A stretch of 64,000 nucleotides of DNA from JABDJL01 sp963664065 (GTDB taxonomy: Bacteria; Pseudomonadota; Gammaproteobacteria; Xanthomonadales; SZUA-36): the NCBI GenBank assembly GCA_963664065.1, contig OY760942.1, positions 248,001-312,000 on the forward strand, read 5' to 3'. Made by a program: the position numbers and the translations under genes. Below are positions 17,838 to 26,644 of this stretch, piece after piece; the first letter of the stretch is position 1, and the number at the start of each line of letters is the position of its first letter. The notes under the pieces are model-generated. The model made no database searches. It was not told the origin of the DNA and saw only the letters and a list, made by a program, of their open reading frames with translations.

Positions 17838-18784
17838 TTCGCTATACGGACGGGGTGAGCATTGAGATAGTCCGCTGCGGACATTTTTTTGCCACCCGGC
17901 CTTTGGACTTCGATTAGACGGAGTACGCCGTCTCCCGTACTGATGTCGATGCCTTCCGTATTAGCGGCCAGGACTTCACCCGCCCGCTCGTTGCTGAAGA
18001 CTTCGAGCGCCTTTGCATTCCAAACCCGCAGCCGTACTCCACCAAGATCAAACCAGCAAACTGGCCACGGATTGAACGCCCTGATTCTTCGCTCCAGGCT
18101 TGTGGCTGGCAGGCGCCAGTCTATTTGAGCCTCGGTTTTGTCCAGCTTTCTGGCATAGCTCACCAACCCCTCATCCTGTGCCACTGGTTCGGGCAGGACG
18201 TGGGCATCAAGTTTGTCCAGGCATTCCAGCAGGGTAGCAGCACCCATCTCTGCCAGGCGGTCGTGCAATGATTCACCGGTTTCATCTGCCGTGATGACCG
18301 TTGCTGATTGAAGAAAGACCGGCCCGGTATCCAGTCCGGCAGCCATCTGCATCACGCTGATCCCGGTTTCATGGTCGCCGGCCTCGATGGCACGCTGAAT
18401 GGGCGCTGCGCCACGCCAACGTGATAGCAGGGAAGCATGGATATTCCAGCAGCCATAACGTGGAATTTGCAATACCTGCTCAGGAAGGATCGGGCCGTAG
18501 GCAACCACGACCATTAAATCAAGGCGCATCGCCCGCAGTGCAGTCTGTATTTCCTTTCCGGATAAACTTTGTGGCTGTAAAACCGTGATGCCGGAGTTAT
18601 TGGCACTCTGTTTTACCGGGCCTGCCTGAAGTATTCGTCCCCTGCCTGCAGGCCGGTCCGGTTGTGTCAGAACGGAAACAGGTTTGTAACCTCCGCTGAT
18701 CATGGCCTGCAACGTGGGCACGGCAAAATCCGGCGTACCGGCAAATGCGATTCTCAGATTTGTTTGGCCAGCGTAGGCTTGCAT
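17834..18784 (-). CDS. fmt: Methionyl-tRNA formyltransferase
   Basis: A 316-residue cytoplasmic enzyme that formylates initiator Met-tRNA using 10-formyltetrahydrofolate. Landmarks are RIAFAGTPDFAVPTL at the N-terminus, the catalytic region GCWNIHASLLSRWRGAAPIQRAI (Asn, His and Asp set; HASLLPxxRG motif) and the C-terminal tRNA-binding domain (RAFNPWPVCWF). The ATG at 18784 adds seven residues before the usual start and has no obvious ribosome site; it follows the def stop by 14 bases and is probably translated by coupling. Formyl groups added here are removed by Def, encoded just upstream. Confidence 0.95.
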   Translation of the reverse strand: MQAYAGQTNLRIAFAGTPDFAVPTLQAMISGGYKPVSVLTQPDRPAGRGRILQAGPVKQSANNSGITVLQPQSLSGKEIQTALRAMRLDLMVVVAYGPILPEQVLQIPRYGCWNIHASLLSRWRGAAPIQRAIEAGDHETGISVMQMAAGLDTGPVFLQSATVITADETGESLHDRLAEMGAATLLECLDKLDAHVLPEPVAQDEGLVSYARKLDKTEAQIDWRLPATSLERRIRAFNPWPVCWFDLGGVRLRVWNAKALEVFSNERAGEVLAANTEGIDISTGDGVLRLIEVQRPGGKKMSAADYLNAHPVRIAK

Positions 18785-18798
18785 ATGGTGCCGGCGGA

Positions 18799-19323
18799 TC
18801 AGATCAGGGTCCCGGTAGGTTCTTCCTGTAAAGCCTGTTTCCGGTTTTTTTCAAGCTTCTTTCTTACCATCTGGCGCCTGAGCGGTGACAGATAATCCAC
18901 AAACAATCGCCCCTCAAGATGATCCATTTCGTGCTGCAGGCATACCGCGTGCAAACCTTCAGCATCCTCTTCAAAGATCAGTCCGTTTAAGTTCTGTGCC
19001 CTGATCCGGATGTGATCCGCCCGCTTCACATTGGCATATATACCCGGTACAGAAAGGCAGCCTTCTTCACAGATCTGCTCACCTTCCTGATTGATTATTT
19101 CAGAATTTACGTAGATTTTTGGCTGATCCCGCTCCTCACTTACATCAAGCACCAGAAGACGAATATGTTGATTTACCTGTGTTGCAGCCAGTCCAATACC
19201 ATTGGCGCCATACATGGTTTCAAGCATATTATTGACCAGGAAGCCTAGTTTTTCGTCGAAGACTTCGACCGGTTTTGCCACCGTTCTAAGCCTCGGATCA
19301 GGAAATTCCAGTATTTCCAGCAT
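18799..19323 (-). CDS. def: Peptide deformylase
   Basis: A 174-residue iron (or zinc) hydrolase that removes the formyl group from nascent proteins. All three active-site motifs are intact: GIGLAATQV, EGCLSVPG (metal ligand Cys) and QHEMDHLEG (HExxH-type, two His ligands and catalytic Glu). A GAGGT precedes the ATG at 19323 by 5 bases. It is the first gene of the minus-strand unit reaching to trkH and is divergent from the LysM gene, with an AT-rich spacer of about 140 bases that must hold both promoters. Confidence 0.97.
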   Translation of the reverse strand: MLEILEFPDPRLRTVAKPVEVFDEKLGFLVNNMLETMYGANGIGLAATQVNQHIRLLVLDVSEERDQPKIYVNSEIINQEGEQICEEGCLSVPGIYANVKRADHIRIRAQNLNGLIFEEDAEGLHAVCLQHEMDHLEGRLFVDYLSPLRRQMVRKKLEKNRKQALQEEPTGTLI

Positions 19324-19464
19324 GCTGACCTCTATCTGACCGTTTCACAGAAATATGTTCCTGTTAAACAATTTAGGTGAACTTTCTCACAACTTTTATT
19401 ATGATAGCTAATGACGAACATGGTTCGCCACTACGAATATGACCGCATCGGTCAAAATGGCTGG

Positions 19465-20661
19465 ATGCCTGCTGATTGGGGAAGGAAAGTCATCAGGAAA
19501 CTCATTTACCTCATTCTCGCGACGATGTTGGCCGGGGCTGTAATGGCACAGGACGTGTCCCTACGCGCCGACCATCCCGACGAGTATACCGTTGTCCGAG
19601 GCGACACACTCTGGGATATTTCTGCCCGGTTTTTGGAACATCCCTGGCAATGGCCGGCTATTTGGCATGCCAACCAGCAGATTCAAAACCCACACCTGAT
19701 TTATCCCGGGGACAGAATTTCTTTGGTTTATATCGATGGATCACCAAGGCTCATGGTGGACAGAGGTAAACCTGAAGTTCGCCTTTCTCCCGATAAGCGT
19801 TCGGTTGAAAGAGCACCGATCAGTGCGATTCCGCTTGGGATGATCAAGCCATTCATCCAGCACGCCCGGATTGTCAGTGCTGCGCAGTACGCGACTCTGC
19901 CATACGTTGTGAAAAATCTTGAAACACGTATAAATGCGACCGTCGGTGACCGTACCTATGTACGAGGAATTTCCGGTTCCGTGGGGCAGCGCCTGGCAAT
20001 TGTCCGGTTGCACAATATTTATTACAAATCTGATGAAGAAAAGAAGCGGGCGATAGACCAGGGCTATGGCCTTCATTCACCCGGAGACCTGGACATTCCG
20101 GCAGGCTTCTGGCGGCCGGTGAACACCTGGGGCGATAATGTTGAAATTATTGGTTATGAATTATATGAAGTCAGCACTGCAACCCTGGTCAAGACAGGTG
20201 CCCCTGCGATTTTGAGCATTGATGCAGGACGCACCGAAGTTCAGGAAGGTGACTTTGTCCTGCCCATAGATGATCACAGTTTCCCGACATATTTCATGCC
20301 CCGAGCGATGCCTGGTGTTCCTGATAACCTGAAAGTGCTGGCCATAGAAGGAGCCCATTATGGTGTGGGCCACTACATGACCGTTGCTATCAGCGGCGGT
20401 GCCAGGCAGGGAGTTGAACCCGGACATGTATTTTCAGCTTTCCGTCCGGGAGAATACATTCGCGATCGTGTCAAATATCCTGCAGGAAGTATGGCCGATG
20501 CCCGTACATGGAATGGGGATAAAGTCCAATTGCCAGATGAGTATGATGCGCACATCATGGTATTCCGGGTTTTTGATGAAGTAAGTTATGCCCTGGTAAT
20601 GGACGGCGCGAGGCCGGTCCGTGAACACGACATACTGCGTCATCCGGACGAAAAACTGTAA
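19465..20661 (+). CDS. LysM peptidoglycan-binding protein
   Basis: A secreted protein of about 398 residues. A signal peptide (KLIYLILATMLAGAVMAQ) is followed by one LysM domain (YTVVRGDTLWDISARF ... HLIYPGDRISL) and a long beta-rich region of unknown function. This gene between def and dprA is usual in gammaproteobacteria. The start is unclear. ATG 19465 gives a 9-residue extension (PADWGRKVI) before the leader and has no ribosome site. A strong site, GGAAGGA (19479-19485), lies just before an ATC codon at 19491, where relatives would begin (xRKLIYLI). ATG 19411 looks too far upstream, as a TATGAT -10-like hexamer lies at 19400-19405. A strong terminator follows the gene. Confidence 0.85.
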   Translation: MPADWGRKVIRKLIYLILATMLAGAVMAQDVSLRADHPDEYTVVRGDTLWDISARFLEHPWQWPAIWHANQQIQNPHLIYPGDRISLVYIDGSPRLMVDRGKPEVRLSPDKRSVERAPISAIPLGMIKPFIQHARIVSAAQYATLPYVVKNLETRINATVGDRTYVRGISGSVGQRLAIVRLHNIYYKSDEEKKRAIDQGYGLHSPGDLDIPAGFWRPVNTWGDNVEIIGYELYEVSTATLVKTGAPAILSIDAGRTEVQEGDFVLPIDDHSFPTYFMPRAMPGVPDNLKVLAIEGAHYGVGHYMTVAISGGARQGVEPGHVFSAFRPGEYIRDRVKYPAGSMADARTWNGDKVQLPDEYDAHIMVFRVFDEVSYALVMDGARPVREHDILRHPDEKL

Positions 20662-20664
20662 GCA

Positions 20665-20682
20665 TTCGTTACACCACACTAG
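20665..20682 (+). repeat. 18-bp repeat, copy 1
   Basis: TTCGTTACACCACACTAG starts 3 bases after the LysM stop codon. The same 18 bases recur exactly at 45972-45989, after the ggt stop. Both copies are followed by an AGAAGGGT string at different distances. Purpose unknown. Confidence 0.6.
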
Positions 20683-20686
20683 AGAA

Positions 20687-20711
20687 GGGTGCGGTTTCGC
20701 ACCCTTTTTTT
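20687..20711 (+). terminator. Intrinsic terminator after the LysM gene
   Basis: GGGTGCG and CGCACCC form a perfect 7-bp stem (extended by two A-T pairs at the base) around a GTTT loop, followed by seven T. This is a strong rho-independent terminator and separates the LysM gene from the dprA remnant. Confidence 0.93.
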
Positions 20712-20783
20712 GTCCCGGCTATTCTCAGGATTTGAGTATGGCCCATGGAAAAATCAGAGGTTCTTTGAATTCCAGGGCTTAAG

Positions 20784-21935
20784 ATTATTGAAAAGCACAG
20801 TCATTGGCTGACAGCAATCAGGGCACCCGGGCTGGCCGGGCGAAAACTGATTAACGCGGTTGAAGCAGCCGGCAGTATCGAAGAACTGGTTTCTTCCACT
20901 GCGTCACAGTTACGGAAGCTGGGTTTGAAAGGGGATGTTATATCTGCCATCTGGCAGCCGGAAGAATCATTACTGGAAGCAGATATGGCCTGGCTTTCGG
21001 TTGCTGGGCATAGTTTAATCACCTGGGACAGTGACCACTATCCCGCCCTGTTACGACGGATCCCTTCACCGCCTGCTGCCTTATACGTCGATGGCAACCC
21101 GGACGTTTTGTGGCAGCCTCAGCTGGCAGTGATCGGCAGCCGGAATCCCAGTGGTGGTGGTGGATTGGAGCACGCAAAGGCATTCGGTTCTGAGTTCCGC
21201 CGCAGGGGCATGACCATCACCAGTGGACTGGCGAGTGGTATAGATTCGGCAGCCCATGAAGCCGCCCTGCTATCGGGCGGGCAAACGGTCGCCGTTACCG
21301 GCACCGGCCTGGATACAGTTTATCCTGCCAGTAGCCATTAGCTGGCTGGGCGCATCCGGTCAGGTGGGGCACTGGTCAGTGAGTTTCCCATAGGCGTCCC
21401 TCCCCGGCGTGCGCATTTTCCGTCCCGAAACCGGATAATTTCTGGCCTGAGTCTTGGAGTATTGGTGATTGAAGCAGGTCTCAATAGCGGCACTTTGATC
21501 ACTGCACGAATGGCAGCCGAACAAGGCAGGGATGTGTTTGCACTGCCTGGCTCCTTGCATAACCCAATGGTCAAAGGATGTCACCGGCTGATCAGGGAAG
21601 GCGCTCGCCTGGTTGAGACCGTTGATGATGTATTAACAGAACTGGCGCCCATGGCTTCCGAACTGGCTCGCGAGTTGAACTCCCGGATCAACGCCATGCC
21701 GGAGTCCGGATCTGACCTGCGGGAGAACCATCATGAACTGCTGAATGATCCGGATTATCTGCGATTGTGGAAAGCGCTGGAATTTGACCCCCGCAGTGTA
21801 GACGAACTTATTCGCGTATTTGGCCTGCCGGTGCAGTCTGTCTCATCCATGCTGTTAATGCTGGAATTGCAGGGGCTGGTGAGCCCTCATAGTAGCGGCA
21901 GGTATTGCAGAAAGACTGGCGTTCGGCTTGAGTAA
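20784..21935 (+). pseudogene. dprA: dprA, interrupted by an in-frame amber codon and lacking a start
   Basis: One frame (20769-21935) encodes a near-complete DprA/Smf protein, which loads RecA on incoming DNA during transformation. It holds the N-terminal helix-hairpin-helix region (WLTAIRAPGLAGRKL), the Rossmann core (AVIGSRNPSGGG, SGLASGIDSAAHEAAL), the RNRIISGLSLGVLVIEA motif and the C-terminal winged helix. It is broken twice. TAG at 21339-21341 falls inside the core (YPASSH-stop-LAGRI), at a site where relatives have a polar residue; CAG to TAG would explain it. After an upstream TGA (20766-20768) no ATG, GTG or TTG occurs in frame until a TTG at 20925, well inside the protein. The frame itself is not shifted. 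A rare start (ATT 20784 or CTG 20808) plus amber read-through would be needed for function. Confidence 0.85.
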
Positions 21936-22108
21936 TGACCCGTTCAACCCTATGTGAACTTGCTGGCTGGCAATTCTGTGCCCGTTTTACGAAAATTCGA
22001 CCAGAGGATTGACGGATTCGACGATCTCATCCATGCTGCATATGTTGGAGTTGAGAGAAACGGCTACACACAAATTTAGTGTGATAGTCACAAATACGAG
22101 ACATAAAA

Positions 22109-22585
22109 ATGAAAGAAAATGTACTCGAAGTACTAATGTTTCTTTTCGAGAAGTACTATTACGATGAGCCCGAGCAAGAACCTGATCGTGCATCAATGGA
22201 AGAAAATCTGCACCAGGCCGGGTTTACCAATGGGGAGATTGATAAGGCTTTCGCATGGCTGGATGGTCTGGCAGATCAGCGCCACCAGCCCGAACTGATC
22301 CTGCAAGCTGATCGCCCGATCCGTGTTTACGTTGATCATGAAGTGAACCGTCTTGATACAGAATGCCGTGACTTTCTGATGTACCTGGAAAATATAGGCA
22401 TGCTGGATGCCCAGCGTCGTGAATTGGTGCTTGATCGCTTGCTGGCACTTGAGACACATGAAATTACCCTGGAAGACATGAAATGGGTGGTCTTGATGGT
22501 TCTGTTCAATCAGCCTGGCCAGGAAGCTAATTACGCCTGGATGGAAGACCTTATGTTCGACAACGAACAGGAATACAGGCACTGA
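22109..22585 (+). CDS. smg: DUF494 / Smg family protein
   Basis: A 158-residue acidic protein of the Smg (DUF494) family, function unknown; it is normally found between dprA and topA, as here. Recognisable parts are the N-terminus MKENVLEVLMFLFEKYY, the central LILQADRPIRVYVDHEVNRL and the C-terminal LEDMKWVVLMVLFNQPGQE. Length is typical. No strong ribosome site precedes the ATG at 22109. The 173 bases before it, after the dprA stop, hold nothing I recognise. Confidence 0.9.
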   Translation: MKENVLEVLMFLFEKYYYDEPEQEPDRASMEENLHQAGFTNGEIDKAFAWLDGLADQRHQPELILQADRPIRVYVDHEVNRLDTECRDFLMYLENIGMLDAQRRELVLDRLLALETHEITLEDMKWVVLMVLFNQPGQEANYAWMEDLMFDNEQEYRH

Positions 22586-22709
22586 GGAACCTCCAATTTG
22601 CCCTTTCTGTTTCTGCGCAGGTTGATATTTTCCGAAAGTCTGGGTAGGTTGCCTAACTTTTAAGCGGTTCTGATTAATTCCGGAACACTAGTGCTGACTT
22701 GAATCGAGA

Positions 22710-25118
22710 ATGGCAAAAAATCTTCTAATCGTTGAGTCTCCTGCCAAGGCGACTACCATAAACCGCTACCTCGGCGAAGAGTTTGAGGTCATGGCGTCCT
22801 ACGGTCATGTCCGTGATTTACCCTACAAAGACGGTGCAGTTGACACCGAAAACAATTTCGCAATGCGTTATGAGTTGGGTGAAGGCAGTAAGAAACATGT
22901 AGACCGCATCGTCAGGGCAGCGAAAAAGGCCAAGGCCATTTATCTCGCAACCGATCTTGATCGCGAAGGTGAAGCCATTTCCTGGCACATTTGTGAAATT
23001 CTCAGGGGAAAAGGCCTTGCTGGGAAGTTGCCGTTTTTCCGGGTAGAGTTTTCTGAAATAACGCCCCGAGCTATCAAGGAGGCCGTTGAGAACCCCAGGG
23101 AATTGTCCATGGACCTGGTCAATGCCCAACAGGCCCGTCGTGCGCTTGATCATCTCGTAGGTTTCAATCTGTCTCCCTTATTGTGGAAAAAAATCAAGAC
23201 CGGACTATCTGCCGGCCGGGTTCAAAGCCCTGCATTGAGGATGATTGTCGAGCGTGAACGGGAGATCGAAAAATTTATTGCACGCGAATATTGGAGTATA
23301 GAAGCCGATCTGAAAAAAGGTGAAAGTACTTTTGGTGCTAACCTGGCCAGCTTGGATGGTGTTCGTTTTCGTCAGTTCGATATTGATAACGGCGAACGCG
23401 CAACAGTCGTCAGGGATCGCCTGCTGGCAACTGCCGCGGGAAGACTGACGGCGGATCGCGTCACCCGAAAAGAACGAAAGCGGAGACCGGCGCCACCGTT
23501 TATTACCTCGACTTTGCAACAGGACGCATCGAGAAAACTCAGGTTTTCCGCTCAAAAAACCATGCGTACGGCCCAACAACTTTACGAAGGTGTAAAAATA
23601 GGTGGGGTCAGCGAGGGTTTGATTACTTATATGAGAACGGATTCCGTCTCTCTGTCCAAGTATGCGCTGCGGGACATCAGAAGCCAGATCAAGTCACAGT
23701 TTGGCGAGGCTTATGTGCCGGGAAAGCCAAATTTCTACAAGACCAGGTCCAAGAATGCACAGGAAGCGCACGAGGCTATCCGTCCGACGTCAGCGGGGCG
23801 GGTACCTCAAAAAATCCGTTCTTTCCTGAACGAAGACCAGTTCCGGCTGTACGAACTGATATGGAAACGCTGCCTGGCCAGCCAGATGTCACCGGCTCTA
23901 CTCGATACCGTAGCAGTTGAGTTTGATTGCGGTTCGGATGCGACATTCCGCGCCAATGGTTCCGTCATTACCTTCCCCGGATTCCTCGCTGCCTATGAAG
24001 TCAGTGCACCAAAGGGCGAAGAAGAGAACGAAAAAAGGCTGCCCGAATTAAACCAGGGCGATACTGTCATGGTTGAAGGGATCAGGGCGGAACAACACTT
24101 TACGGAGCCGCCACCACGATTTTCAGAAGCAAGCCTGGTGAAGACGTTGGAAGAATATGGAATTGGCCGTCCGTCTACCTATGCCAGCATCATCTCCACG
24201 CTGGTGCGACGCAAATATGCCGAGTTGGTTCGCCGCCGTTTTTACCCCACGGATACCGGGCGGGTAGTAGAGCGATTCCTGGAGAATCACTTCAGTCACT
24301 ACGTTGATTATGAGTTCACGGCGCGTTTGGAAGATGAACTGGACGCCGTATCTCGAGGCGAAACAGACTGGATTCCCTTGCTGGAGAAGTTCTGGAAGCC
24401 ATTCATCGAAAAAGTCCGGGAAAAAGAGGAAACCGTCACCCGGGACGAGGCCAAGCAGGTTCGCATTCTTGGAAAAGACCCGATAACCGGTAAAGACGTC
24501 ACTGTGCGCCTTGGCCGCTATGGACCGCATGCTCAAATTGGCCATCGTGACGACGAGGATAAACCCCAGTTTGCAGGTTTGCGGCCGGGGCAGAGCCTCG
24601 AAACTATTACGCTTGAAGAGACCCTGGAACTGTTCAAGCTGCCGCGTGATCTGGGTGTCACTCCGGAAGGGGAAGAAGTAGCTGCGAGTATTGGCCGTTT
24701 CGGCCCCTATATCCGCTTTGGCAGCAAGTTTGTTTCCATGAAAGAGGATGACCCGCATACGGTTACACTTGAGCGTGCCCTGGAGTTGATTGCCGATAAG
24801 AAAGAGTTTGATGCCAATCGCATAATTCTACAGTTTGAGGGCACTGAAATGCAGGTGCTACGCGGACGTTATGGCCCTTATATAACTGACGGAAACAAGA
24901 ATGCCCGCATTCCCAAGGACCGGGAACCCGAATCGCTGACACTTGCTGAATGCGAAGAGTTGATAGCAGCAGTGCCTGATCGTAAGCGCGGACGCAAGAA
25001 AACGTCCAAAAAGAAGGTCAGCAAAAAGAAAACAAGCAGCAAAAAGACCTCCGGCAAGAAGACAGCCAGGGCAAAGACCGTGAAGAAAGAAACAGCTACC
25101 GGGGCTTCTACGGGATAA
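22710..25118 (+). CDS. topA: DNA topoisomerase I
   Basis: An 802-residue type IA topoisomerase that relaxes negative supercoils. It contains the Toprim domain (LLIVESPAKATTINRYL ... DLDREGEAISWH), the gate domains, and the active-site Tyr307 in GLITYMRTDS. The C-terminal part carries three glycine-rich repeats of the type GRYGPHAQIG, GRFGPYIRFG and GRYGPYITDG, which replace the cysteine zinc ribbons of E. coli TopA; I see no CxxC pairs there. The last 40 residues are a lysine-rich tail (KKTSKKKVSKKKTSSKKTSG), probably for non-specific DNA binding, as in Xanthomonas and actinobacterial enzymes. tsaC follows after 9 bases. Confidence 0.96.
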   Translation: MAKNLLIVESPAKATTINRYLGEEFEVMASYGHVRDLPYKDGAVDTENNFAMRYELGEGSKKHVDRIVRAAKKAKAIYLATDLDREGEAISWHICEILRGKGLAGKLPFFRVEFSEITPRAIKEAVENPRELSMDLVNAQQARRALDHLVGFNLSPLLWKKIKTGLSAGRVQSPALRMIVEREREIEKFIAREYWSIEADLKKGESTFGANLASLDGVRFRQFDIDNGERATVVRDRLLATAAGRLTADRVTRKERKRRPAPPFITSTLQQDASRKLRFSAQKTMRTAQQLYEGVKIGGVSEGLITYMRTDSVSLSKYALRDIRSQIKSQFGEAYVPGKPNFYKTRSKNAQEAHEAIRPTSAGRVPQKIRSFLNEDQFRLYELIWKRCLASQMSPALLDTVAVEFDCGSDATFRANGSVITFPGFLAAYEVSAPKGEEENEKRLPELNQGDTVMVEGIRAEQHFTEPPPRFSEASLVKTLEEYGIGRPSTYASIISTLVRRKYAELVRRRFYPTDTGRVVERFLENHFSHYVDYEFTARLEDELDAVSRGETDWIPLLEKFWKPFIEKVREKEETVTRDEAKQVRILGKDPITGKDVTVRLGRYGPHAQIGHRDDEDKPQFAGLRPGQSLETITLEETLELFKLPRDLGVTPEGEEVAASIGRFGPYIRFGSKFVSMKEDDPHTVTLERALELIADKKEFDANRIILQFEGTEMQVLRGRYGPYITDGNKNARIPKDREPESLTLAECEELIAAVPDRKRGRKKTSKKKVSKKKTSSKKTSGKKTARAKTVKKETATGASTG

Positions 25119-25127
25119 TCGGGCCCG

Positions 25128-25691
25128 ATGCGGCATATGCTGCTCAACACCGAACAAGCCGCAAATTGTTTGCGCAAAGGGCAAATCATTGCCTACCCGA
25201 CAGAAGCCGTTTTTGGCCTGGGCTGTGACCCGAGAAATGAAACCGCGATTGGCAATCTTCTTGCCTTGAAACACCGGCCTGCCAGCGTAGGACTGGTCCT
25301 GATTGGGAGCCGCTTTGAACAGTTTTCCAGCTGGGTTGCTGAGGTAGCCTCAGGCCAATTCGAGGTGGCCGCGAAAACCTGGCCCGGACCGGTCACATGG
25401 CTGTTCCCACGAGGTGAAAATGTGCCGGATATTATCGCCGGAGAACATGACACGATAGCCATCAGGGTGACTGCGCATGAGCCGTGCGTGGAATTATGTG
25501 AAGCATTCGGCGGTCCGTTGGTTTCCACCAGCGCCAACCCCCACTCTTCACCACCTGCCCGAAGTGCCGGAAAAATCGAGGAATACTTCGGGACTTTCCT
25601 TGGAGGTATCCTTGCAGGACCGCTGGGGGTCCGGAAAAGCACCAGTGAGATTCGTGATATCAAAACGGGCAAAGCTATTCGCGGGGGATAA
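25128..25691 (+). CDS. tsaC: Threonylcarbamoyl-AMP synthase (Sua5/YciO/YrdC family)
   Basis: A 187-residue enzyme that makes threonylcarbamoyl-adenylate from threonine, bicarbonate and ATP, the first step of t6A37 tRNA modification. Landmarks are the N-terminal GQIIAYPTEAVFGLGCDP, LLALKHRPA, WPGPVTWLFPR, TIAIRVTAHEP and GGPLVSTSANPHSSPPA. It is the short TsaC form without a Sua5 C-terminal domain. The partner TsaD is at 43213-44238. ATG 25128 and ATG 25137 are both possible starts. It ends immediately before hemF with no spacer, so the two are probably co-translated. Confidence 0.93.
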   Translation: MRHMLLNTEQAANCLRKGQIIAYPTEAVFGLGCDPRNETAIGNLLALKHRPASVGLVLIGSRFEQFSSWVAEVASGQFEVAAKTWPGPVTWLFPRGENVPDIIAGEHDTIAIRVTAHEPCVELCEAFGGPLVSTSANPHSSPPARSAGKIEEYFGTFLGGILAGPLGVRKSTSEIRDIKTGKAIRGG

Positions 25692-26594
25692 ATGACGTTC
25701 AAAGCCGTTAAAGCCTACCTGCTTGAATTACAGAACAACTTTTGCCGAGCGCTGGCCGATGTTGACGGCCAGACGGACTTTGTTGAAGACAGTTGGGACC
25801 GCGAGGGTGGCGGCGGGGGCCGAACACGGGTATTGCGCAATGGTTTGGTATTTGAACAGGCGGCTGTCAATTTCTCACATGTATGCGGCGACAATCTGCC
25901 ACCTTCGGCCACGGCAGCCAGGTCGGAGCTTGAGGGACGGGGGTTTGAGGCACTGGGGGTGTCGCTGGTCATTCATCCGAGAAATCCTCACATACCCACC
26001 AGTCATTCGAACCTGCGCTTTTTCACTACAGACAAGCAGGACTCTGATCCGGTTTGGTGGTTTGGTGGTGGATATGACCTGACACCCTACTACCCGGTTT
26101 TGGAAGATGTGGAGCACTGGCATCGTACCGCACGGGCCGCCTGTGCCCCGTTTGGAGATGATGTTTACCCGCGCTATAAGAAGTGGTGTGATGATTACTT
26201 TTTTATCAAGCACAGGAATGAATCTCGTGGTGTCGGCGGCTTGTTCTTCGATGATTTAAACGAATGGGGTTTCCAGCGCTGTTTTGATTTCATGACAGCG
26301 GTTGGAGACAGTTATCTTGATGCCTATCTGCCCATTGTGCAGAAAAGAAAGAACACGCCCAGCACAGAGTCACAACGTGAATTTCAGTTGTATCGCCGGG
26401 GACGTTACGTAGAGTTCAACCTGGTTTACGACCGCGGCACCCTGTTCGGATTGCAATCCGGGGGACGCACGGAATCCATCTTGATGTCGTTGCCACCACG
26501 GGTGAGTTGGCGTTACAACTGGCAGGCTGAGCCTGGCACACCAGAAGCTGAATTGACGGATACATATCTAAAACCAACCGACTGGCTGGCGTAG
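25692..26594 (+). CDS. hemF: Oxygen-dependent coproporphyrinogen III oxidase
   Basis: A 300-residue cytoplasmic enzyme that converts coproporphyrinogen III to protoporphyrinogen IX with O2, so the organism makes heme aerobically. Conserved blocks include DSWDREGGGGGRTRVL, GVSLVIHPRNPHIPTSH, WFGGGYDLTPYYP, RGVGGLFFDDL and RGRYVEFNLVYDRGT. Length is standard. A GGGGG run lies a few bases before the ATG, which directly follows the tsaC stop. No plus-strand terminator follows it; the hairpin at 26617-26644 has its T tract on the other strand. Confidence 0.96.
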   Translation: MTFKAVKAYLLELQNNFCRALADVDGQTDFVEDSWDREGGGGGRTRVLRNGLVFEQAAVNFSHVCGDNLPPSATAARSELEGRGFEALGVSLVIHPRNPHIPTSHSNLRFFTTDKQDSDPVWWFGGGYDLTPYYPVLEDVEHWHRTARAACAPFGDDVYPRYKKWCDDYFFIKHRNESRGVGGLFFDDLNEWGFQRCFDFMTAVGDSYLDAYLPIVQKRKNTPSTESQREFQLYRRGRYVEFNLVYDRGTLFGLQSGGRTESILMSLPPRVSWRYNWQAEPGTPEAELTDTYLKPTDWLA

Positions 26595-26612
26595 ATAGTT
26601 ATTCGGGGCATT

Positions 26613-26644
26613 AAAAAACCCCGAAAGACGAATCTTCCGGGGTT
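26613..26644 (-). terminator. Intrinsic terminator of the polA-downstream sRNA
   Basis: On the minus strand AACCCCGGAAGA and TCTTTCGGGGTT pair over 12 bp (one G-U) around a UUCG tetraloop, and six T follow, two of them within the stem base. It is a strong rho-independent terminator in the polA direction. In the plus direction it lacks a T tract. Confidence 0.9.

Noticed and set aside
22710..25118. Frameshift or degradation in the lysine-rich end of topA
   Set aside because: The tail is in frame, ends at a stop close to tsaC, and similar tails occur in other bacteria.
26617..26644. Terminator for hemF on the plus strand
   Set aside because: The hairpin has no T tract in that direction; the T tract lies on the minus strand, where it serves the polA-side transcript.
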